From NCBI GenBank assembly GCA_004102785.1, contig SCEJ01000001.1, positions 100,516 through 164,515 of the forward strand: DNA of 64,000 nucleotides, read 5' to 3'. Position 1 is the first letter of the stretch. The number at the start of each line of letters is the position of its first letter. A model generated the notes under the pieces. The model ran no database searches and was not told where the DNA came from. It saw nothing but the letters and a program-made list of their open reading frames with translations. This document shows positions 1 to 6,567 of the stretch, piece after piece. The stretch comes from Muribaculaceae bacterium Isolate-013 (NCI). Lineage in GTDB: Bacteria > Bacteroidota > Bacteroidia > Bacteroidales > Muribaculaceae. Position numbers and translations under genes: made by a program.

Positions 1-911
1 CCGACGACGCCTTCAACCTGGCTCAGATCAACATACAGAAATTCGCCTCCCGCCCCGACGCACTCCGGCTGATGGTATCGACCTACGACGCCAACGACGG
101 AATGCTGCGCGACTCACACCTCGGACCGGGACGTAAGGTGGCCACCTTCGCCAACATGCTCGGCCCCGGCGCGCCATTCCCCCTCGCTCCGGCCGTCGAC
201 CTCATGCTCTCAAAAGGGCAGCATGCCATGCAGCGCCCGGTAGAAATCGAGTTCGCGGGAATGGTAAACGCCGCAGGCTCCCCGCAGGCCGGCCACATCT
301 ACTGGCTGCAGATCCGCCCGATTATCGACCGCAAGGAGGATGTGGATCCCTCGCTACTCGATCTCACCGACAACGAACTGCTCCTGCGCTCCAACACAGC
401 CCTCGGCCACGGCACCACCGACACTGTGCAGACAGTGGTCTACATACGTCCCGAGCGCTTCTCGCAGATGCATAACCCGGAAACAGCACGCGAGATTGCC
501 GAAATCAACCGACGGTTCGTGGAAACCGGCGAGGGCTACATACTAATCGGTCCCGGCCGATGGGGCTCGTCCGACTTCGCCCTCGGAGTGCCCGTGCGCT
601 GGCCCGACATCTCGGCGGCACGCCTCATTGTGGAGACCACCCTGGCCAATTACAGGGTAGAGCCGTCGCAGGGCACACATTTCTTCCAGAACCTCACCTC
701 GGCAGGCGTGGGATATTTCACCGTGAATCCGTTCGCCACCGCAGCCCGGGCCGGCCGACGGGCCGACTACTTCAATCCGGCAGTGCTTGACGCCATGCCG
801 GCCGAATATGAATCCGACGCAGTGCGGGTGGTGCGCTTCCCCGCCCCTCTCCTCATCGGCATAAACGGCAAAAAAGGTATCGGCGTGGTGCGCCTCCCCG
901 ACTCCCGATAA
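1..911 (+). CDS. PEP/pyruvate-binding domain protein (PEP synthase-like), 3' end
   Basis: The gene runs in from the left edge; 302 residues are open in the frame beginning at base 3. Early in the visible part is the pattern GHIYWLQIRPI, which resembles the end of the ATP-binding PPDK_N domain of PEP synthase and pyruvate phosphate dikinase. The rest (with GPGRWGSSD near residue 180 of the visible part) resembles the C-terminal region of large Bacteroidetes PEP/pyruvate-binding proteins; I see no PEP-utilising phosphohistidine domain in it. Enzymes of this family transfer phosphate between ATP and pyruvate or PEP, but without the N-terminal half the actual reaction cannot be assigned. Codon use is GC-rich like the rest of the chromosome, and a strong hairpin follows the stop. 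Confidence 0.7.
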   Translation, partial: DDAFNLAQINIQKFASRPDALRLMVSTYDANDGMLRDSHLGPGRKVATFANMLGPGAPFPLAPAVDLMLSKGQHAMQRPVEIEFAGMVNAAGSPQAGHIYWLQIRPIIDRKEDVDPSLLDLTDNELLLRSNTALGHGTTDTVQTVVYIRPERFSQMHNPETAREIAEINRRFVETGEGYILIGPGRWGSSDFALGVPVRWPDISAARLIVETTLANYRVEPSQGTHFFQNLTSAGVGYFTVNPFATAARAGRRADYFNPAVLDAMPAEYESDAVRVVRFPAPLLIGINGKKGIGVVRLPDSR

Positions 912-955
912 TAACGAGTGGGAAAGCTACCATACAACAACTTTTTTAATAATTG

Positions 956-1000
956 AAAATCATGGTCAACTCCATATGCGAGAGTTGACCATGATTTTTT
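956..1000 (+). terminator. 17-bp perfect hairpin with T-run
   Basis: Bases 956-972 and 982-998 are perfect reverse complements around a 9-base loop. The right arm ends in a run of T. It lies 44 bp after the PEP-synthase-like gene and probably ends its transcript. It is nearly symmetrical (A-run on the left), so it could act in both directions. It also marks the left border of the AT-rich restriction-modification segment. Confidence 0.75.
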
Positions 1001-1084
1001 ACATATCTGTTTCCATACTGCTGATTTCACCTCAAGGTTAATCAAGCCAAACTTCACAGGAATGACTATGATAACTATTGTATG

Positions 1085-1115
1085 TTGCAGACAAGTGATC
1101 TTCACAGTATTTTTG
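1085..1115 (+). promoter_or_regulatory. Promoter of the C-protein-like gene
   Basis: TTGC (1085-1088), a 19-bp spacer and TATTTTTG (1108-1115) fit the Bacteroidetes -33/-7 pattern. Transcription would begin near 1121, only about a dozen bases before the ATG at 1133, giving a nearly leaderless mRNA. The 10-mer TTGCAGACAA occurs at 1085-1094 and again at 1113-1122, overlapping both promoter boxes, and CTTCACAG occurs at 1052-1059 and 1100-1107. These are candidate operator sites for the encoded regulator. Confidence 0.65.
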
Positions 1116-1132
1116 CAGACAATTATTAGCGT

Positions 1133-1348
1133 ATGGAAACAGATAAACCATTTTTAAAAGAATTTGGCCTTAAAATCCAACAACGAAGAAAACAGCTCGG
1201 AATATCACAAGAAGAGCTTGCTTTCCGAGCTGGATTCCATCGTACATACATAGGTATGATTGAGAGAGCAGAAAGAAACATCACACTTAGTAATCTCAAA
1301 AGATTAGCCGACGCTTTAGATATCAAAATCAAAACACTTTTTGAATAA
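1133..1348 (+). CDS. XRE-family HTH regulator, restriction-modification controller (C-protein-like)
   Basis: This 71-residue protein is a single helix-turn-helix domain. The stretch GISQEELAFRAGFHRTYIGM matches the recognition-helix region of XRE and C-protein regulators, followed by ERAERNITL and LKRLADAL, as in controller proteins of type II restriction-modification systems. The size, the position directly upstream of a probable endonuclease, and the one-base stop/start overlap (TAATG at 1346-1350) support a controller that times endonuclease expression after entry into a new host. The gene is AT-rich compared with its flanks. A promoter with repeated sites lies immediately upstream, suggesting autoregulation. 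Confidence 0.8.
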   Translation: METDKPFLKEFGLKIQQRRKQLGISQEELAFRAGFHRTYIGMIERAERNITLSNLKRLADALDIKIKTLFE

Positions 1349-2184
1349 TGGAAATGCTAACGATACAGGATGCCGTAAATAAGATAAAGATTCTGATTGA
1401 AAACGCAATAATCAATGGCGGTGTCGTCGAAAAAAACAACCTTATCCGCACACAAATGCCAATTTGCCTTCTACATGACGCAACTAAAGCATCATTCATA
1501 AACGAAGGCATAAATCCAAATTTTGTTGCACCTGCATATGGGCAACATGCTGGAGAAAAGAAACTGGCAGGATTCTTCAAATATAAGGATCAGGATATAT
1601 GCTTCATGCCTAATAATTATAATATGCATGAAGAAATACTGAACTTTAATGGCATATTAAAAGGGAAGAAAGACTCTTTCGGACAACAGTTGACTGAACA
1701 TATTCTATCAGTTAACGTTCGTAGTCAACTTAGCAGTACAGCCAAGAATTTCGATACTCTGTATGAGCGAACGTATGCAGAAGCGTTGAATTTGCATCTA
1801 AGGTGCAAAAAAATGGTATTGGGTGAGTTATATATGATTCCTGTATATGAATACGACGATATTCTTGCGAAAAAGAATGTTGTCGGATTTAAAAACAACC
1901 GCAATATCTCGAAACATCTGGAAAAATATATTTACTCATTTAATGCGGTAAATGACAGAAAAACCACGCATGGAGAGGAATATAAATATGAACGTGTGTG
2001 CCTGCTGATTGTAGACTTCAATAGGCCTCAGCCAAAAATCTACAACACAAACGCAGAATTAATTGCTGACAATTTATTATCGGCAAACACAAATGCATTC
2101 ATCGATAACATGAACTATACCAACTTTGCTAAAGATTTGGTAAAGATTTATGAACAACGATTTGGAACAGGTAGATTTATCTGA
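1348..2184 (+). CDS. Probable type II restriction endonuclease
   Basis: This 278-residue soluble protein has no recognised signature that I can name with certainty. The assignment rests mainly on context: it follows a C-protein-like gene with a one-base overlap and converges on an adenine methyltransferase. The middle (residues 108-170) has a conserved look: a block SVNVRSQLSS, then KNFDTLYERTYAEALNLHLR, then a hydrophobic strand MVLGELYMIPVYEYDD, which could be part of a nuclease core, but I do not see a clear PD-(D/E)xK motif. The last 37 bp overlap the 3' end of the methyltransferase on the other strand. An alternative ATG lies two codons later. Composition is AT-rich, consistent with transfer. 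Confidence 0.65.
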   Translation: MEMLTIQDAVNKIKILIENAIINGGVVEKNNLIRTQMPICLLHDATKASFINEGINPNFVAPAYGQHAGEKKLAGFFKYKDQDICFMPNNYNMHEEILNFNGILKGKKDSFGQQLTEHILSVNVRSQLSSTAKNFDTLYERTYAEALNLHLRCKKMVLGELYMIPVYEYDDILAKKNVVGFKNNRNISKHLEKYIYSFNAVNDRKTTHGEEYKYERVCLLIVDFNRPQPKIYNTNAELIADNLLSANTNAFIDNMNYTNFAKDLVKIYEQRFGTGRFI

Positions 2185-4013
2185 TATATTTCTTCTAAAT
2201 ATGAGTTTAATTCATCCCTGTCAGAAACAGCCCTGATATGCTCAATCTGAGTAGTATTCAGATTAGGGATTGTAAATTTTTCGATGAAGTTTTTCTGATA
2301 ACACGGATAGCCCCCCTCAATGGCAACACTCGTGGCTGTAATATAATAGTTCATAATCTCAGAGTTGAGAATTTTCTGTATGACATCTAAATTCTCAATA
2401 TCAGAAATAGAATTATATTCAAACAGATTTTCGGCAGTTTCACGCAAATAAATACCATATCCGTTTGTAAAAAGACTATTCTCATCTAAATCTATAAGGA
2501 AGCGAGGATATTTACTAAAAGTAGGCGTGTATATCCTCACACCTCTCCTATTTAAGCCTTGAGTCCGGCCATATGAATAAAACGGAGTGTACTTATGCTT
2601 ACCCTTACCTCTTGATGCCAAAATATCCTTGACATGATTGAAATAGTCGTAACAGAAAGGATACATAGATGACATCTCATCTTCAGTAATTGGTGCCATC
2701 TTTCCATTTATCATCTTGTATGGAAAGATAAAACGTCGACTGTTTGCACCAATATCAGCCTGACATTTCATCTCTGAAACCTTTATAGTGTTACGAGTCA
2801 GATCTTTCTCTATTTTCCAAGATATATTATCCCTGACAAAATAATAATATTTGTCATCTGAAGATATAGGTATAAATGAATATACATCATCCTTTAGCGT
2901 TGCGATTCCGACACAAATATTAAACAATTTCCCAATTGGCTCGCCAATTGATTCAATCTGACTGATGATATATCGCTCTTCCCCACATAACAGGCGCCAT
3001 TTCTTTACATTCAGACTATCATAAAAATTTGACGACAAACCAACATTTTCTAAAAATTCATGTGGAGACTGGCCGTCATTAATTCGTCCGTATCCTATCG
3101 TTTCATTACGATGTCTGTTCAAAAATGATATCGCCGTATAAGTCTGAACATCAAAAACTTTAGTCGCATTAAAGTCAACAATTTCATATACACACTGATG
3201 TTGCTGAAAAAAAGTGCGCAGCGATTCACCTGCAAGAGATGTAAAATAGTTATTGGGTGTTATATATCCCAATCTTCCATTTTCGGATAAAAGATTATAA
3301 CCTAATTCAAAGAAAGCAAAGTACAGGTTATAGGTTCCAAATGAGGTTGTACGCCAATTTGATGAAAGATAACCACGACTTTCAATCGACATATCCTGGA
3401 ACTTTACATATGGAGGGTTGCCGACGATACAATCAAACACTCGATTCCACCTGTAGCGAAGACTATCACAACATATTACATTGATATCCGACTCTTCTAT
3501 AATCTCATTATGATGTGATGCAAAGAGGCAAATCAAGAGTTTTGCTCGTCTGACATTGTAATCCAATATATCAGCTCCAAAAAGATTATTACAGAGAATA
3601 TCTTTAACAGACATATTGAATTTATGCATATAATATTTAATAATCCCCAAAAGAAATGCACCGCAGCCACAACTTACATCAGCGATTGATTCATTACGAG
3701 TAGGCGATATAATTTTAATAATATAATCCACTATATAAGACGGGGTAAAAAATGCACCATTAATTATCCTATCCGACTCAGGGATTAGAAGCTCGAACGC
3801 AACCGCCAGATCCTCGAGAGTGTATGCTCCGAGAGACTTTATTTCATCCATGAGACTTGATTCAGGTGAAAAAATTCCGATGTATTCCGTTAGGAACTGG
3901 AAGTCTGACTGCTTTATACTGTTATTTTCGATATATCTTAGTACTAATGACTTTTCTATATCTGAAATATCATATTTTGCTACAATATTATTAAATCGGG
4001 CTGTATTTATCAT
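2148..4013 (-). CDS. Type II DNA adenine-N6 methyltransferase
   Basis: This 621-residue protein carries the S-adenosylmethionine motif I (ADVSCGCGAFLLGI, near residue 109) followed by the catalytic motif IV NPPY (VGNPPYVKF, near residue 199). This order is that of gamma-class N6-adenine methyltransferases of the Eco57I/TaqI type. The C-terminal half is long and would hold the target recognition domain. It should methylate adenine in the site cut by the convergent endonuclease and so protect the host. It lies 9 bp after an HTH regulator gene on the same strand and is probably transcribed with it. The gene is strongly AT-rich and overlaps the endonuclease gene by 37 bp at the 3' end. Confidence 0.88.
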   Translation of the reverse strand: MINTARFNNIVAKYDISDIEKSLVLRYIENNSIKQSDFQFLTEYIGIFSPESSLMDEIKSLGAYTLEDLAVAFELLIPESDRIINGAFFTPSYIVDYIIKIISPTRNESIADVSCGCGAFLLGIIKYYMHKFNMSVKDILCNNLFGADILDYNVRRAKLLICLFASHHNEIIEESDINVICCDSLRYRWNRVFDCIVGNPPYVKFQDMSIESRGYLSSNWRTTSFGTYNLYFAFFELGYNLLSENGRLGYITPNNYFTSLAGESLRTFFQQHQCVYEIVDFNATKVFDVQTYTAISFLNRHRNETIGYGRINDGQSPHEFLENVGLSSNFYDSLNVKKWRLLCGEERYIISQIESIGEPIGKLFNICVGIATLKDDVYSFIPISSDDKYYYFVRDNISWKIEKDLTRNTIKVSEMKCQADIGANSRRFIFPYKMINGKMAPITEDEMSSMYPFCYDYFNHVKDILASRGKGKHKYTPFYSYGRTQGLNRRGVRIYTPTFSKYPRFLIDLDENSLFTNGYGIYLRETAENLFEYNSISDIENLDVIQKILNSEIMNYYITATSVAIEGGYPCYQKNFIEKFTIPNLNTTQIEHIRAVSDRDELNSYLEEIYQINLPVPNRCS

Positions 4014-4022
4014 ATTTTATAA

Positions 4023-4313
4023 TTATAAAATGGTTTGATTTATATTTTCTACCACAATATCAAGAATTTGACATGCATCCTTTTCAGTTGATATAACGCA
4101 GAATACCTTATCGGCAAGCCAAATCTTTCTAAGCTCACTATAATCCAGATTAAGCTTCGATGCAATTTTAGCAATTTGGGACTCTTTTACTTGCCTAAGA
4201 CCTCTTTCATATCGACTATACATGGGCACATCAACAGATACAGTTTCAGCCATATCCCTCTGGGACAGTCCTAACAGCTCACGTTGCTGCCTTATATATT
4301 CATAAAAACGCAT
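4023..4313 (-). CDS. XRE-family HTH regulator preceding the methyltransferase
   Basis: This 96-residue protein has an N-terminal helix-turn-helix (residues 8-65): RELLGLSQRDMAETVSVDVP, then MYSRYERGLRQV, then the third helix SQIAKIASKLNL. The C-terminal 30 residues are not part of the HTH and may mediate dimerisation. It is the first gene of a two-gene operon with the methyltransferase, 9 bp apart. A palindrome covers the -7 box of its own promoter, which suggests autorepression and hence control of methyltransferase level. It is separate from and unlike the C-protein-like regulator on the other strand. Confidence 0.8.
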   Translation of the reverse strand: MRFYEYIRQQRELLGLSQRDMAETVSVDVPMYSRYERGLRQVKESQIAKIASKLNLDYSELRKIWLADKVFCVISTEKDACQILDIVVENINQTIL

Positions 4314-4320
4314 ATTTTTA

Positions 4321-4367
4321 TTTGTCTAATTTTGACAAAATTACACCAATTATTATTCATAACCAAA
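4321..4367 (-). promoter_or_regulatory. Promoter and candidate operator of the HTH-methyltransferase operon
   Basis: Read on the minus strand, TTTG (4367-4364), a 20-bp spacer and TAATTTTG (4343-4336) match the Bacteroidetes promoter. TTTGTC (4321-4326) and GACAAA (4334-4339) form an inverted repeat that overlaps the -7 box and the expected start of transcription. That is a typical place for a repressor operator. Confidence 0.65.
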
Positions 4368-4444
4368 TAATTGCATAACTAAATATCATTAAACCTGCAT
4401 CAATCCTGAAATGAAGCAACACAACAAGTATCAGAGATTTTTTT

Positions 4445-4476
4445 GCGGTCGGCGGCAAAATAATGCCGGCGACCGC
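4445..4476. repeat. GC-rich hairpin at the right border of the AT-rich island
   Basis: Bases 4445-4457 and 4464-4476 pair with one mismatch around a 6-base loop. The hairpin is GC-rich like the chromosome, unlike the restriction-modification segment to its left. A T-run precedes it on the plus strand rather than following it, so it is not a standard terminator for either neighbour. Otherwise 4368-4499 holds nothing I recognise. Confidence 0.45.
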
Positions 4477-4499
4477 TGTTGTAAACCAACAAAAATTCG

Positions 4500-4539
4500 T
4501 AAATTTGCCTAATTTAACGCACCTCCTGCATCCCGGAGG
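4500..4539 (+). promoter_or_regulatory. -7 box and hairpin containing a Shine-Dalgarno-like GGAGG
   Basis: TAAATTTG (4500-4507) is a good -7 box; a TTG lies 18 bp upstream. Downstream, CCTCC (4522-4526) can pair with GGAGG (4535-4539). The GGAGG is 8 bases before a GTG at 4548, so a Shine-Dalgarno-driven start there is possible, with the site sequestered in the hairpin. The ATG at 4569 has no such site. Confidence 0.45.
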
Positions 4540-4568
4540 TATTAACAGTGCAAAAACGGAATCCCGAT

Positions 4569-6524
4569 ATGGCTTTTTTTGAAAAACTAAGACGTGCGTT
4601 CGGCCTGGACGACTCGGTTGACTATGATGATGAAATCGAAGGAATCGATGCCACCGTCACCCCACTGAAACAGCGCCGTCAGGAGCAGGCGGCCGAAGCT
4701 GCCGCGCGTGCCGCCCTGCCTGAAAGCGAGGCTGACCCCGCCGGCAACACTCCTGACGCCGAGCAGCCCGACACCACCCCGCTCCCCCAGGCTCAGGCTG
4801 AAAATGCCGGCGACATCACATCGGCGGCAGCCCCTGTGCCCGCCATTGACCTACTCTCCGGCGATGACAACCACACTGTGCCTGCCGGTATATTCCGCAC
4901 CGTGGTGGAGATTTTCAACAAGTCGCTGCCCGATTTTCTGAGTTCGACAGTCGACACCGCCCGTCAGGAACAATACCTCTACGATGCACTGGAAAAAGGG
5001 ATGAAAGGATACCTCGACTCGCTCCAGGCCCAGGCCCAGAGGCAGTATGCCGAGCAGCGGCAGAGCGACATGCTCCGCATGGAAGCCGAACTACATCAGC
5101 TACGCGAGGGGATGCGCCAGCGCGAGGAGGAAGCCTCCGACACAAAAAAACTTCAGCTCAGCGCAGAGCGTCAGAAGCGCGCCCTCACCGAGCGCGTGCA
5201 TGACCTCGAAAAGCAGATAGCATCGCTTGAGGCCGAAGCCGAACAATATGACCTGGAGAACAAAAGCCTCGTAAACAAACTGCGCCTGGCCAGCCTCCAG
5301 GAAAAAAGCATGGAGACGGTGCGCGCCGACGAGGAGGAGCGCAATGCCGAACTCGAGACACTCCGCGCCGAAAACCGCCAGCTAACCGACGCCGTAGAGC
5401 AACTCAAACTCAAGGAGACCCTGGGGCAGACGATGGTCAACGACCTTCAGGCCCGGGCATCAGACGCCCTGAAAGCTTTGGCCGACAAAGAGCAGATTTT
5501 TGCAGAAAACACCGCGGAACTGAACCGGCGTATGCAGGAATCAGAAGCAGAGCTCACCTCAATGCGCCTCGACATGGAGGCGGCCAACCAGCGCGCGGCC
5601 ACCGCAGAACAGGCCACGGCACGCGCCACTGCCACTGCCGAAGAGCTGCGCATCAAACTTGAGGAATACCTTGCCGACCGGCAGGAAGCCCAGGCACTGG
5701 CAGCCACCCTCCAGTCGCAGCTCGACAAATCGCGCGAGAAACTCTCTGTAATCACCGAGATACAGCAGCAACTCGAAAAACTCGAGGAAGCATCGCTGAA
5801 ATCCGATGCCATCATACGCCGCCACAAGGACGAACTGATGGAAAAGGACGAACTCCTGAAAAACAAGGACGCCGACCTGCGCGACAAAAACATGATTCTC
5901 GCACAGAAGGACGCCCTCATCAAGCGGCTTGAGGACCAGACCGACGCCCTGCGCCGCCAGCTCGAGGATGCAGATTACGAGAAGTCGCAGTCGGAGAGCG
6001 CTCTCCGCGCCGAAATATCGCGACTGAAGAACCTCCCGACCGCGACTGCCACAACGACCACCGCGCCCGACGCGGCACTAAACGGAGCAGACACCCCTGC
6101 CGACGCCAATGCCGACGAAAAAACAGGCGCCGCCGGTGCCATCGACTACATGCTCGACGACCTCCCCATCATCGAAAAAACTGAAACAACAGGTAAAAAA
6201 GTCGAAACTTCGTCCGTTTCAGAAAAAAAAGCCAAAGTGCTGAACGAACCAGCCTCCGAAGCCGTTGTTGTCAAACCTGCCCGGACGCGGCGCAAAACGC
6301 GCAATGCCGCTCCCGCTGTCAGCGAGCCGGAAACTGCTCCGGCCGCAGACGGCACCGACTCCATCATAGACGACCTCGACGCTACCGACTGGCTTGTGGC
6401 GACCCCCGCGCCGAAAAAGCGCGCCGGACGCCGCGCCGACACCCCTGAAAACGATGACTTCGGCTACCATGAGCCGCCGCGCGCCAATCATCCCGACAAT
6501 CCGGCGCAGATGTCGCTCTTCTGA
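4569..6524 (+). CDS. Long coiled-coil protein with possible clamp-binding C-terminus
   Basis: The protein has 651 residues from the ATG at 4569; an in-frame GTG at 4548 preceded by GGAGG would add seven. I do not recognise the family. Order seen: a short N-terminal segment (MAFFEKLRRAFGLDD), a low-complexity acidic and Ala/Pro-rich linker to about residue 90, then a charged heptad-rich coiled coil from about 135 to 480 (many Glu, Gln, Leu, Arg), a second low-complexity region, and a C-terminal Lys/Arg-rich patch. The last residues are AQMSLF, resembling the bacterial beta-clamp binding consensus QL(S/D)LF. No signal peptide or membrane segment, so probably cytoplasmic. The coiled-coil composition makes SMC-like database hits likely but not informative. 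Confidence 0.7.
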   Translation: MAFFEKLRRAFGLDDSVDYDDEIEGIDATVTPLKQRRQEQAAEAAARAALPESEADPAGNTPDAEQPDTTPLPQAQAENAGDITSAAAPVPAIDLLSGDDNHTVPAGIFRTVVEIFNKSLPDFLSSTVDTARQEQYLYDALEKGMKGYLDSLQAQAQRQYAEQRQSDMLRMEAELHQLREGMRQREEEASDTKKLQLSAERQKRALTERVHDLEKQIASLEAEAEQYDLENKSLVNKLRLASLQEKSMETVRADEEERNAELETLRAENRQLTDAVEQLKLKETLGQTMVNDLQARASDALKALADKEQIFAENTAELNRRMQESEAELTSMRLDMEAANQRAATAEQATARATATAEELRIKLEEYLADRQEAQALAATLQSQLDKSREKLSVITEIQQQLEKLEEASLKSDAIIRRHKDELMEKDELLKNKDADLRDKNMILAQKDALIKRLEDQTDALRRQLEDADYEKSQSESALRAEISRLKNLPTATATTTTAPDAALNGADTPADANADEKTGAAGAIDYMLDDLPIIEKTETTGKKVETSSVSEKKAKVLNEPASEAVVVKPARTRRKTRNAAPAVSEPETAPAADGTDSIIDDLDATDWLVATPAPKKRAGRRADTPENDDFGYHEPPRANHPDNPAQMSLF

Positions 6525-6567
6525 CCTATCTTGGCTCCATCCATTACACAAAACAACCCGACAAGAT

